64,000 nt of DNA from Blautia obeum ATCC 29174 (GTDB lineage: Bacteria > Bacillota > Clostridia > Lachnospirales > Lachnospiraceae). The translations under genes were made by a program, and so were the position numbers. The DNA lies in NCBI RefSeq assembly GCF_025147765.1, contig NZ_CP102265.1:2295001-2359000 (forward strand), given 5' to 3'. Positions 1 to 8,085 of this stretch are shown in pieces (position 1 is the stretch's first letter; each line of letters opens with the position of its first letter). The notes under the pieces are model-generated. The model saw only the letters and a program-made list of their open reading frames with translations, was not told the DNA's origin and did not search any database.

Positions 1-1
1 G

Positions 2-1762
2 AGCAAACAGAACAAACAGCAGACAAATACGACCAGCATGGAAACCCTCTGGAAAGTACTCCGCTTTATCGGAAAATACCGTTTTCTTCTGGTCCTGAGC
101 ATTATTCTGGCAGCTGTATCTGTCATCCTGCAGTTATATGTACCAGTACTTTTCGGTAATGCGATTGACCAGGTAGTTGCCAAACGTGAAGTTAATTTCC
201 GTATGATGTGGTATTATCTCAGCCGGATTCTTGTGATGATCATCGTTTCCAGTGTTGCTACCTGGATCATGAATATCATTAACAACCGTATGACCTTCCG
301 TACGGTACAGGATATCCGTGCAAAAGCGATCCGTCATATTCAGGTACTTCCGCTCTCCTATCTGGACAGCCACAGCACCGGTGATATCATAAGCCGCGTC
401 ATTGCTGATACCGATATTCTTTCGGATGGTCTTCTGCTTGGATTCACACAGCTTTTCTCAGGAATCGTTACGATCATCGGAACTCTGCTTTTCATGTTTT
501 CTAAGAATATCTGGATCACTTTGATGGTCATTGTTCTGACTCCGCTCAGTTTCTTTGTTGCAAAATTTATTTCCTCACGTTCCTTCCATATGTTCCGGAA
601 GCAGAGTGATGCACGTGGCCGTCAGACCGCACTTATCGAAGAAATGATTGGAAATCAGAAGATCGTACAGGCCTTCGGATACGAAGATAAATCATCTGGA
701 CGTTTTGCCCTGATCAATGAAGAATTAAAAGAATGCAGTCAGAAAGCGGTCTTTTACAGTAGCCTGACCAACCCGTCCACACGTTTTGTCAATAATGTCA
801 TTTATGCAGGTGTTGCCCTGGCCGGTGCTTTCATGATTCCTGGCGGTTCCCTAACTGTTGGTGGTCTGTCCGTACTTCTTGCTTATGCAAATCAGTACAT
901 GAAACCATTCAATGATATCAGTTCTGTCATCACAGAGCTTCAGAGTGCACTTGCATGCGCGGCCAGAATCTTTGCTCTTCTGGAAGAAGAACCGGAAAGT
1001 GCTGATTCCAAGGACACCATCACTGATGTCAGAGGTGAAGTCAACATCGATAACGTTTGTTTCCGCTACGTTCCGGACAAAAAACTGATTGAAAATTTCA
1101 ACCTGCATGCAGAACCAGGCAAGCATATCGCAATCGTCGGACCAACTGGCTGTGGAAAAACAACCTTTATCAACCTGCTGATGCGATTCTATGATGTGAC
1201 CAGCGGTACAATCTCGATTGATGGTCACCCGATCAATGAAATTTCCCGTCATTCTCTGCGTAGCAGCTTTGGCATGGTGCTTCAGGACACCTGGATCAAA
1301 AACGGCACTGTCCGCGAAAATCTCAACATCGGTAAGCCAGATGCAACCGATGAAGAAATTATCGAAGCAGCCAGACATTCTCACAGCTGGGAATTTATCC
1401 GCCGTCTTCCAAATGGCCTGGACACACGCTTAAAAGAAGACAGTCTGAGCCAGGGTGAAAAACAGCTTCTTTGTATCACCCGTGTCATGCTCTGTCTGCC
1501 TCCAATGCTGATACTGGATGAAGCCACTTCCAGTATCGATACCCGAACTGAACTGATGGTTCAGGAAGCTTTTGACCGTCTTATGGAGGGACGTACAAGC
1601 TTTATCGTAGCGCATCGTCTTTCTACGATTCGAAATGCAGATGAGATTCTTGTCATGAAAGCCGGAAGTATCGTCGAACAGGGATCGCATGATGAACTTA
1701 TGGCAAAGGGCGGATTCTATCAAAATCTGTACAACAGTCAGTTTGTCAAAGTAGCTGAATAA
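2..1762 (+). CDS. ABC exporter half-transporter (membrane + ATPase), 5' partial
   Basis: Exports an unknown substrate across the cytoplasmic membrane. Counting from the ATG at 38, an ABC_membrane domain with about six helices fills residues 15-310. The ATPase domain follows, with Walker A GPTGCGKT (~368-375), Q-loop Q416, signature LSQGEK (~470), Walker B LILDEA (~491-496) and H-loop H526. The signature departs from LSGGQ, as is common in one half of heterodimeric exporters, so a partner half may lie just upstream. The frame is open to the window edge and no ribosome site precedes the ATG at 38, so the true start is probably outside. A strong hairpin terminator follows. Family is certain; substrate is unknown. 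Confidence 0.93.
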   Translation, partial: SKQNKQQTNTTSMETLWKVLRFIGKYRFLLVLSIILAAVSVILQLYVPVLFGNAIDQVVAKREVNFRMMWYYLSRILVMIIVSSVATWIMNIINNRMTFRTVQDIRAKAIRHIQVLPLSYLDSHSTGDIISRVIADTDILSDGLLLGFTQLFSGIVTIIGTLLFMFSKNIWITLMVIVLTPLSFFVAKFISSRSFHMFRKQSDARGRQTALIEEMIGNQKIVQAFGYEDKSSGRFALINEELKECSQKAVFYSSLTNPSTRFVNNVIYAGVALAGAFMIPGGSLTVGGLSVLLAYANQYMKPFNDISSVITELQSALACAARIFALLEEEPESADSKDTITDVRGEVNIDNVCFRYVPDKKLIENFNLHAEPGKHIAIVGPTGCGKTTFINLLMRFYDVTSGTISIDGHPINEISRHSLRSSFGMVLQDTWIKNGTVRENLNIGKPDATDEEIIEAARHSHSWEFIRRLPNGLDTRLKEDSLSQGEKQLLCITRVMLCLPPMLILDEATSSIDTRTELMVQEAFDRLMEGRTSFIVAHRLSTIRNADEILVMKAGSIVEQGSHDELMAKGGFYQNLYNSQFVKVAE

Positions 1763-1780
1763 TATTCTCTCAAACATAAA

Positions 1781-1837
1781 AATCCGTCGAAACAGTTTTA
1801 TGAATTTTCATACATTCTGTATCGACGGATTTTTTTA
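1781..1837. terminator. Bidirectional rho-independent terminator
   Basis: AATCCGTCGA (from 1781) pairs with TCGACGGATT (ending 1831). A run of seven T follows on the plus strand, and a T-rich stretch flanks the stem on the minus strand. It sits between convergent genes, so it can end both the ABC exporter and the C_GCAxxG_C_C gene. Confidence 0.85.
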
Positions 1838-1863
1838 TTTACAAGTATCTTCTTTTCTGAAGA

Positions 1864-2283
1864 TCAGTTCTGCTTCTGTGCAGCCAGATATTCCTCAGTC
1901 AGTGCTACTGCATCACGAATACAATCCGGACAACTGCGAAGTACTTTTCCTGTTTCCACACCTTTCAGTTCCCTGCAAAGATAAGAACCATTCTGTTCCT
2001 GGAACTTCTTTACATATTCTTTTACCTTTCTGTAGGTATCACCTTTTGTCAGTCTGCCTTTTTCCGGTTCTCCGACACTGTTTTCCAGTCCGATGATCAT
2101 CATCATTCCTGAAAGTGCTCCACATACTTCCATCATTCCCATTCCAAGTCCGAAGCCTTCTGCGATCCGGAACATCTCTTCTTCCGCTACACCAAATTCC
2201 TGACAAAACGAACAGGCAACTGCCTGTGCACAGTTATATCCCTTATCATGAAATGCAATTGCCATATCTGCTTTTGTACTCAT
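1864..2283 (-). CDS. C_GCAxxG_C_C family putative redox protein
   Basis: A 139-residue cytoplasmic protein of the C_GCAxxG_C_C family (PF09719 type). It shows the early Cys in YNCAQAV, a Gly/Met-rich stretch GFGLGMGMMEVCGALSGMMM, and C-terminal cysteines (YLCRE, SCPDCI). The family is thought to act in redox or iron-sulfur transactions, but its reaction is not established. A second, shorter family member lies in the molybdenum locus (30541-30975). A purine-rich ribosome site precedes the ATG. It stands alone, converging on the ABC exporter. Confidence 0.82.
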   Translation of the reverse strand: MSTKADMAIAFHDKGYNCAQAVACSFCQEFGVAEEEMFRIAEGFGLGMGMMEVCGALSGMMMIIGLENSVGEPEKGRLTKGDTYRKVKEYVKKFQEQNGSYLCRELKGVETGKVLRSCPDCIRDAVALTEEYLAAQKQN

Positions 2284-2384
2284 TTTCTTTCCTCCTGCAT
2301 ACTTTATACTTTCGTTTGTTTTTTATCATAACAGAAATATTACAATATATCTACATTTTTTATAACAACATACTGTTTATTATA

Positions 2385-2413
2385 TTGAATAATATTTTTA
2401 TAAATGGTATAAT
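2385..2413 (+). promoter_or_regulatory. Sigma-A promoter of the GGDEF-EAL gene
   Basis: TTGAAT and a perfect TATAAT are separated by 17 bp. The -10 box lies 34 bp before the chosen ATG, whose AAAGGA ribosome site is at about 2433. Confidence 0.7.
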
Positions 2414-2447
2414 TATTTTTAATCATATAGTTAAAGGACATATTCTT

Positions 2448-4184
2448 ATGGGCATAACAAATGTGCTGTACAATCGATCGGAATTTCTTGAAAAAGCTCA
2501 AGAATTCCTTGATGCATGCGAATCATCTGGCTGGTGTATCATTTCCATCGACATCGAACGTTTTAAATTATTTAATAACTGGTACGGACAGGAAGCAGGG
2601 GATATTCTGCTTCAGAATATCAGTCAGTACCTGCTTCGTGTACAGCAGATGAAAGGATACCTGGCTGGCTATTTCGGTGGAGATCATTTCTTTATGTATA
2701 TTCCTGATGACGAGCAACTGATCAATCTGATCTACAAAACAATTCGCAGTTATATTGGCATCCACAGTCAGAACGAGGGGTTTCTTCCAATCATCGGTAT
2801 CTACCCCATTACAGAGAAGCATCCGGATACAGCGACCATGTGTAACAATGCACAGCTCGCTGCTTCCGAGATCAAGGGAAATTTTAATAAACGGATCTGT
2901 TATTTCACAAATGAGATCATTGATCAGCTGGAAAAAGAACAACAGATGCTCCACGACGTAAAAGTCGGTCTGGAAAACAAAGAATTTACTTTCTATCTGC
3001 AGCCCAAATGCAACAGTATCACTGGTGCAATCGTCAGTATGGAAGCTCTCTCCCGCTGGATCAGTCCTTCCCGTGGTTTTGTTTCTCCAGGAGAATTTAT
3101 TCCATTTCTCGAGAATAACGGTATGATCACTGCACTGGATACTTATATCTGGGATGCAGTCTGCCAGACTCTGGCCTATTGGAAAAAAGATCATCTTTAT
3201 GTTGTTCCTATCTCCATCAATGTCTCTGTAGCTGACATTGAAACGATCAATGTTCCTGAATTTCTTCAGGATCTTATCATAAAATATGGACTGACACCCG
3301 AAATGCTCCTTGTGGAGATTACTGAGACTGCATTTTCCGAAAATAATATCATTGTAAGAAAAACGATTGATCAGCTTCATCAGTATGGTTTCTGTATTCT
3401 TATGGATGATTTTGGAAGTGGTTACTCTTCTCTTAATATGCTCAAGGATGCCAATGTCGATATTTTGAAACTTGATATGAAATTTATTGAAATGAATCCA
3501 GAAAACCGCCAGAAAGGTATTCAGATCATTAATTCTGTTGTTAACATGGCACACAAACTGGAGCTTCCTATTATTGCAGAAGGTGTGGAAACTCCGGAGC
3601 AGATTGAGATGCTTCATTCCATGAACTGTGTTTATGCGCAGGGATACTTTTTCTTCAAACCAATGCCAGTCGCAGATGCCGAGGACCTTCTCAGTAATGT
3701 TCCTCATGAACACTATAATCATGCCCACAAAGCTGTTTCAGATGATACTACTGTGACAGAACCAAAATCATCCGTAGAACTTCTTCATGAAACAACGGTT
3801 ACACATTCCATTTTTAAGATCCTTGCGGAAAATTTCCTGCTTCTTGCAAGACTGAATCTCAGCAATGCAGAATACGAAATCCTCAAAAGAGATTATCGGC
3901 TTCATGGCAAGGAACTTGAACTGGAGCATAATTTTGAATTATACAATCGTCGTATTCTCAACGAAAACCTGATTCATCCCGACGACGTAGAATTATACCG
4001 TTCAAGAATCACACTCTCTTCACTGCAGGACATTTTCTTTGGTGGCCATAAACAGCTCACCTATCAGTTCCGCCGTTGTTTGGACAATGATTATATCTCT
4101 ACGACTATGGAATTTCTCGCCGGCAACAAATGTGATGCACAGAATCCATGGATTGTTGTTATCATTCGCGAAAAAACAGTCTGA
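2448..4184 (+). CDS. Degenerate-GGDEF/EAL c-di-GMP phosphodiesterase-type protein
   Basis: A 578-residue cytoplasmic signalling protein. Residues 1-155 form a GGDEF-like domain whose signature is GGDHF (77-81), so diguanylate cyclase activity is doubtful and the domain may be regulatory. Residues 165-420 are an EAL domain with E199-A-L, ITETAF (~291), DDFGSGYSS (320-328), KLD (~341) and AEGVET (~377), so the phosphodiesterase active site looks intact. A C-terminal region of about 130 residues resembles a degenerate PAS fold but is not assigned. The start was placed at 2448 because AAAGGA precedes it and the domain begins there, although the frame opens further upstream. No membrane segment is visible. 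Confidence 0.88.
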   Translation: MGITNVLYNRSEFLEKAQEFLDACESSGWCIISIDIERFKLFNNWYGQEAGDILLQNISQYLLRVQQMKGYLAGYFGGDHFFMYIPDDEQLINLIYKTIRSYIGIHSQNEGFLPIIGIYPITEKHPDTATMCNNAQLAASEIKGNFNKRICYFTNEIIDQLEKEQQMLHDVKVGLENKEFTFYLQPKCNSITGAIVSMEALSRWISPSRGFVSPGEFIPFLENNGMITALDTYIWDAVCQTLAYWKKDHLYVVPISINVSVADIETINVPEFLQDLIIKYGLTPEMLLVEITETAFSENNIIVRKTIDQLHQYGFCILMDDFGSGYSSLNMLKDANVDILKLDMKFIEMNPENRQKGIQIINSVVNMAHKLELPIIAEGVETPEQIEMLHSMNCVYAQGYFFFKPMPVADAEDLLSNVPHEHYNHAHKAVSDDTTVTEPKSSVELLHETTVTHSIFKILAENFLLLARLNLSNAEYEILKRDYRLHGKELELEHNFELYNRRILNENLIHPDDVELYRSRITLSSLQDIFFGGHKQLTYQFRRCLDNDYISTTMEFLAGNKCDAQNPWIVVIIREKTV

Positions 4185-4248
4185 GACGACATTATCTGAA
4201 AACCTGTCCGATTTTTTGTGCATTTGTCTGTACAATTAGAATTGTATC

Positions 4249-4278
4249 TTGACAGTCCGCGGTAAAAAGTGCTATTTT
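4249..4278 (+). promoter_or_regulatory. Promoter of purC
   Basis: TTGACA, an 18-bp spacer and TATTTT, 42 bp upstream of the chosen purC start. No purine riboswitch is visible in the short leader. Confidence 0.6.
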
Positions 4279-4319
4279 AACCTTGAAATTTTAAAAATCA
4301 TATGACGAGGTGCAAAGAC

Positions 4320-5192
4320 ATGCAGGAATTAAAACCTATTAAAGAAGGTAAAGTACGTGAGATCTATGATAACGGAGACAGTTTGATCATGGTAGCAACT
4401 GACCGTATCAGCTGTTTTGATGTTATCCTTAACAATGAAGTAACCAAAAAAGGAACTGTACTGACACAGATGTCCAAGTTCTGGTTTGATCTGACCGAGG
4501 ACATTCTGCCTAACCACATGATTTCTGTTGATGTAAAAGACATGCCTGAATTTTTCCAGCAAGAGAAATATACCGGAAAATCTATGATGTGCCGCAAACT
4601 GAACATGCTTCCAATTGAATGTATCGTTCGTGGTTATATTACAGGCAGCGGATGGAAGAGCTATCAGGAAAATGGCACTGTCTGCGGAATCACTCTTCCT
4701 GAAGGCTTAAAAGAATCCGACAAGCTTCCTGAGCCTATTTACACCCCGTCAACCAAAGCCGAGATTGGTGATCATGATGAAAATATCTCTTTTGAGCAGA
4801 GTATTGACCATCTCGAAAAATATTTCCCTGGCAGAGGACGCGAACTTGCAGAAAAACTTCGCGATAATACGATTGCTCTTTACAAAAAATGCGCTGAATA
4901 TGCATTAAGTAAAGGCATTATCATTGCAGATACCAAATTTGAATTCGGCCTGGATGAAGACGGTAATATGGTAATCGGTGATGAAATGCTGACACCTGAC
5001 AGCTCCCGTTTCTGGCCGGCAGAAGGATATGAACCAGGCCATGGACAGCCTTCTTTCGACAAACAGTTTGCACGTGACTGGCTGACTTCTCATCCTGGAA
5101 ACGACTGGACACTACCACAGGAAATCGTAGACAAAACTATCGAAAAATATCTGCAGGCATACAAAATGCTTACAGGCAAAGATCTCGACTAA
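4320..5192 (+). CDS. purC: Phosphoribosylaminoimidazole-succinocarboxamide synthase
   Basis: SAICAR synthetase joins CAIR and L-aspartate using ATP in purine synthesis. The protein opens with KEGKVREIY, the conserved N-terminal ATP-binding stretch, and carries ECIVRGYITGSG, the acidic DTKFEFG segment and DEMLTPDSSRFW, all family hallmarks. At about 290 residues it is the long Clostridia/yeast-type form. ATG 4320 was preferred over 4302 because GAGGTG lies seven bases before it and the extra six residues are not family-like. The gene is solitary, with no other pur gene in view. A CorC/HlyC-type gene follows after 27 bp, so the two may be co-transcribed. Confidence 0.96.
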   Translation: MQELKPIKEGKVREIYDNGDSLIMVATDRISCFDVILNNEVTKKGTVLTQMSKFWFDLTEDILPNHMISVDVKDMPEFFQQEKYTGKSMMCRKLNMLPIECIVRGYITGSGWKSYQENGTVCGITLPEGLKESDKLPEPIYTPSTKAEIGDHDENISFEQSIDHLEKYFPGRGRELAEKLRDNTIALYKKCAEYALSKGIIIADTKFEFGLDEDGNMVIGDEMLTPDSSRFWPAEGYEPGHGQPSFDKQFARDWLTSHPGNDWTLPQEIVDKTIEKYLQAYKMLTGKDLD

Positions 5193-5219
5193 TACAACTT
5201 AAAGGAGTGAATTTTACGA

Positions 5220-6521
5220 GTGGATGCAAGTGACACTTACCAGCTAATTATTCTGATCATATTACTGGCGTTATCCGCATTTTTTTCATCAAATGAAACT
5301 GCTCTTATGGCAGTCAACAAAATAAGGCTGCGCGCCCTTGCCGATGAAGGCAACAAACGTGCTGCAAAGGTTCTGGACATTGTTGAGAATCATACCCCCA
5401 AAATGCTCAGCGCTATTCTGATTGGAAATAACCTTGTTAATATCACCGCCTCCTCTCTTGCCACTTCACTGGCATACAGTTTTGGCGGATACATGGTGAG
5501 TATTGCCACAGCTGCCCTTACTGTAGCCATCCTTATATTTGGTGAAATCACACCTAAGAATTATGCTACATTGAATGCAGAAAAAATCACCCTGCGCTAC
5601 ATTCCTATTCTTAGTTTTTTTATGATGATCATGACTCCATTTATTTTTATTATCAATATGGTGTCACGTGTATTCATGAAATTGCTTCGTGTGGATCCGG
5701 ATGCTGCTAATAAGGCTATGACAGAAGAAGAACTTCGTACGATCGTAGATGTCAGCCATGAAGATGGTGTTATCGAATCTGACGAAAAGAAAATGATCTA
5801 CAATGTATTCGATCTGGGAGATGCAGATGCCAAAGATATTATGGTTCCAAGAGTCAATGTATCTTTTGCGGATGTTGATTCTACTTATGATGAACTGATT
5901 GATATTTTCCGTGAGGATCGTTTTACGCGTCTTCCTGTCTATGAAAATACACAAGACAATATCGTTGGTATCATCAACATGAAGGATCTTCTTTTGTATG
6001 ATTCAACCAAGCCTTTTAATATCCGTGATTATCTCCGCAAGCCACATTTTACTTATGAATACAAGGATATTTCTGAACTTCTGGTCGAAATGCGTGAATC
6101 TACTTTCAACATCGCCATTGTTCTTGATGAATATGGTGAAATGACCGGACTTATCACCCTGGAGGACATTCTCGAAGAAATCGTTGGAGAAATTCATGAT
6201 GAATACGATGAAAGCGAAAATGAACTGATCAAAAAGCTTTCCGACCGTGAATATATCGTAGAAGGATCCATGAGTCTTGATGACGTAAATGATCATCTCG
6301 GCACTCATCTTGATTCTGAAGATTACGATTCTCTGGGTGGTCTCATCATTGAACATCTGGATCGTCTTCCGGTCGCAGGTGACCAGGTTATTACAGATGA
6401 TCATATCCGCCTGGTAGTTGAGAAGCTGGATAAAAACCGCATTGAAAGTGTACGTGTGATTCTTCCTGAAGCAACTGAGGAAACAGAATCCGGTGATTCT
6501 GAGTCTTCAAAAGAAGCATAA
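5220..6521 (+). CDS. CNNM/CorC-HlyC-type membrane protein (DUF21-CBS pair)
   Basis: A 433-residue membrane protein of the CNNM/CorC family, members of which mediate or sense Mg2+/Co2+ transport; the old 'hemolysin' label is historical. An N-terminal DUF21 domain of 3-4 helices spans ~1-190 and includes SSNETALMAVNK and FGEITPK. Two CBS motifs fill ~205-330 (PRVNVSFADVDST; EYGEMTGLITLEDILEEIVG), and a CorC_HlyC domain lies at ~345-425. The start is GTG, with AAAGGAG twelve bases upstream. It lies close behind purC and ends at a terminator. The family call is firm; the ion is not known. Confidence 0.92.
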   Translation: MDASDTYQLIILIILLALSAFFSSNETALMAVNKIRLRALADEGNKRAAKVLDIVENHTPKMLSAILIGNNLVNITASSLATSLAYSFGGYMVSIATAALTVAILIFGEITPKNYATLNAEKITLRYIPILSFFMMIMTPFIFIINMVSRVFMKLLRVDPDAANKAMTEEELRTIVDVSHEDGVIESDEKKMIYNVFDLGDADAKDIMVPRVNVSFADVDSTYDELIDIFREDRFTRLPVYENTQDNIVGIINMKDLLLYDSTKPFNIRDYLRKPHFTYEYKDISELLVEMRESTFNIAIVLDEYGEMTGLITLEDILEEIVGEIHDEYDESENELIKKLSDREYIVEGSMSLDDVNDHLGTHLDSEDYDSLGGLIIEHLDRLPVAGDQVITDDHIRLVVEKLDKNRIESVRVILPEATEETESGDSESSKEA

Positions 6522-6525
6522 AAAA

Positions 6526-6568
6526 GAAGTACTGTTTTGATTTCTTCAGAACAGTGCTTCCTTTTTTA
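6526..6568 (+). terminator. Rho-independent terminator
   Basis: GAAGTACTGTT (6526-6536) pairs with AACAGTGCTTC (6550-6560), with one G-T pair, followed by a run of T. It lies directly after the CorC/HlyC-type gene. Confidence 0.8.
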
Positions 6569-6712
6569 TTTTATCAGCATTTGTGTTTTATGCTTCTTTG
6601 CTTCATACAGTCGTTCATCTGCCCTGGACAATGTATCTTCCGTGGAAATTTTTTTATCCCTGCACATTACAAAAATACCTGCCGATACAGTCACATAATA
6701 AGCGTTTTCACG
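6566..6712 (-). pseudogene. C-terminal remnant of a GGDEF domain
   Basis: The minus strand encodes VTVSAGIFVM, then TEDTLSRADERLYEAKK and a TAA stop. This matches the end of a GGDEF domain (the vtvSiGia and ADkaLYeAKk segments). Everything upstream, including the signature, is missing: the frame runs straight into the 3' end of the DNA glycosylase gene. It looks like the scar of a deletion that fused the glycosylase gene to the tail of a diguanylate cyclase gene. Confidence 0.72.
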
Positions 6713-7179
6713 ATCTCCATCCATGCTTCCTTCAGCCGCTCCAGTGAATATCCTGCATTGGCAGGACTCGTTGACGGAAGTTTCTGTGCTTTGATTCCAT
6801 TCACCGGGTAAATGTATTTATCATACAATTCAAAAGCTTTTCCACCATTTGTATAAATTGCCCGGATATCTGCCGTCGCAAGAATTTCCGACAGATCATT
6901 CGGAATCACCTCATGAATACTGGCATCTGAAGAGCCTTCAATCTCACAGCTCTGAATCACATCCCATACAGCAATATGATTCGCCAGAAGCATCTCCTTC
7001 TTCTCCTCAATTGTCTGAGGCACTTCATATCCCAGAATCCCGGCAAGTACTTTCCAAAAACGGTTTTGCTTATGGCCATAAAAAAATTGCTGTTCTCTCG
7101 ATTTTACAGATGGAAAACTCCCCAGTATCAGGATACGGGAATTCTTGTCATATATGGGTGCTATTGTGTGTTTTATCAT
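6691..7179 (-). CDS. Hypoxanthine/mismatch DNA glycosylase (UDG superfamily)
   Basis: A 162-residue member of the family 6-like uracil-DNA-glycosylase superfamily, annotated elsewhere as DNA-deoxyinosine glycosylase. It removes deaminated or mismatched bases. Motif 1 is ILGSFPSVKS (about residues 17-26), the helix QNRFWKVL follows, and the second motif is PSTSPAN near the C terminus. The length is normal for the family. The 3' end overlaps a GGDEF remnant in another frame, so the last few residues may have been altered by the rearrangement. The gene is monocistronic, with a 6-bp-armed inverted repeat (7213-7230) upstream. Confidence 0.85.
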   Translation of the reverse strand: MIKHTIAPIYDKNSRILILGSFPSVKSREQQFFYGHKQNRFWKVLAGILGYEVPQTIEEKKEMLLANHIAVWDVIQSCEIEGSSDASIHEVIPNDLSEILATADIRAIYTNGGKAFELYDKYIYPVNGIKAQKLPSTSPANAGYSLERLKEAWMEIVKTLIM

Positions 7180-7326
7180 AATAACCTCTTTCTCCGCTCA
7201 CATTAGAACCATTTTACTGCCATTAGTAAAGTGATCTATTCCTCTCGAAGTTCTGCATTCTTATTTTGCCTACATTATAAATATCTGTGTTCTTTTAGTC
7301 AATCCGATTATGTCATGTTATATTTT

Positions 7327-7404
7327 TTACTTCACTTTCTGGTTCCACTCCACACCATTCGTATCTGTCCATGTATCTTTTCTGTTAAAAATAACACTGT
7401 CCAT
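7327..7404 (-). pseudogene. Gene 3'-end fragment ending DTWTDTNGVEWN, copy 1
   Basis: A short minus-strand frame encodes KDTWTDTNGVEWNQKVK and stops. About 60 bp are almost identical to a segment near 63200-63260, which encodes the same C terminus in a longer context. The parent family was not recognised. It reads as dispersed debris of a repeated accessory gene. Nothing else convincing was seen between 7231 and 7320. Confidence 0.6.
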
Positions 7405-7450
7405 TTCTATCTTCTTTCAATTATTGCTTAATAGTTTAATATTTATTATG

Positions 7451-7494
7451 AAAAAGCACCCTCGAAACTGTCCAGGCTTTTCAAGAGTGCTTTT
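7451..7494 (-). terminator. Terminator behind the HMA remnant
   Basis: AAAAGCAC (7452-7459) pairs with GTGCTTTT (7487-7494), with a further GAAA/TTTC pairing inside. The minus-strand product ends in five T, consistent with ending the gene of which 7518-7658 is the relic. Confidence 0.6.
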
Positions 7495-7517
7495 CCGGTT
7501 ACTTGGTCAGCTAAAAA

Positions 7518-7658
7518 TTAAAGAGCAATCTCACAATCCGGTTCTACCTTCTTGCAAGCCTTTAAAACATCTTTCATAACGGTTCCCGGCTCTTTTCCTT
7601 CCTCAAACTCCACAATCATCTTCTGTGTCATAAAGTTTACGGTTGCTGCTGCAGACAT
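7518..7658 (-). pseudogene. Truncated heavy-metal-associated (HMA) domain gene
   Basis: 46 codons from an ATG to TAA encode TVNFMTQKMIVEFEEG, KDVLKACKKVEPDCEIAL. This is the C-terminal two-thirds of an HMA domain like those of copper chaperones or at the N terminus of Cd/Zn ATPases. The metal-binding GxxCxxC half is missing, so it cannot bind metal normally. It sits back-to-back with an ArsR regulator, the usual partner of such genes, although normally the pair is co-oriented. It is therefore a relic of a rearranged metal-resistance operon. Confidence 0.72.
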
Positions 7659-7686
7659 TATCATAATCGAAAAAGAGGTAGAACAT

Positions 7687-8085
7687 ATGACACAAATTAC
7701 ATTGCCACATAATCATGGCGAATCAGCTGATGAGCTGTTTTCTCTGCTTCCTGCTCCACAAGAATTTCAGACATCTGCAGAACTATTCGGATTACTCAGT
7801 GATGAAAGCAGACTGCGTATTTTTTGGATTTTATGTCACTATGAAGAATGCGTAATCAACCTGTCTTCCCTTGTTGGTATGAGCAGTCCTGCTGTATCTC
7901 ATCATCTAAGACAATTAAAAACCCGACGGCTGATTGTCAGCCATCGGAGTGGAAAGGAAGTCTATTATAAACCTGCTGATACCCCACAGGTTCACACTCT
8001 GCATAGCTGCCTTGAAAGATTAATTTCCTTATCCGATTCCACAGAGCATCAAACGGAGGTATCAAATGACACGGAAACACGATAA
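7687..8085 (+). CDS. ArsR/SmtB-family transcriptional regulator
   Basis: A 132-residue winged-helix repressor. The helix-turn-helix is visible as LSSLVGMSSPAVSHHLRQLKTRRLI, with the wing HRSGKEVYYK. The alpha-3 stretch EECVINL resembles the ELCVCDL metal site of CadC/SmtB but keeps a single Cys, and the alpha-5 region has three His (VHTLHS and the terminal tail), so a metal ligand is plausible but not proven. ATG 7687 was chosen because AAAGAGG precedes it; the frame opens further upstream through the HMA remnant. The 3' end overlaps the AraC gene by 20 bp, indicating translational coupling. Its expected target, a metal pump, is missing. Confidence 0.88.
   Translation: MTQITLPHNHGESADELFSLLPAPQEFQTSAELFGLLSDESRLRIFWILCHYEECVINLSSLVGMSSPAVSHHLRQLKTRRLIVSHRSGKEVYYKPADTPQVHTLHSCLERLISLSDSTEHQTEVSNDTETR

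Noticed and set aside
2568..3728. A 386-codon open frame on the minus strand opposite the GGDEF-EAL gene
   Set aside because: It is fully antisense to a gene with clear domains, has no ribosome site, and its translation is rich in Asn/His/Cys without motifs.
7213..7230. TTTACT-GCCATT-AGTAAA dyad upstream of the DNA glycosylase as an operator
   Set aside because: Six-bp arms in A/T-rich DNA with no regulator nearby are not enough to claim a binding site.
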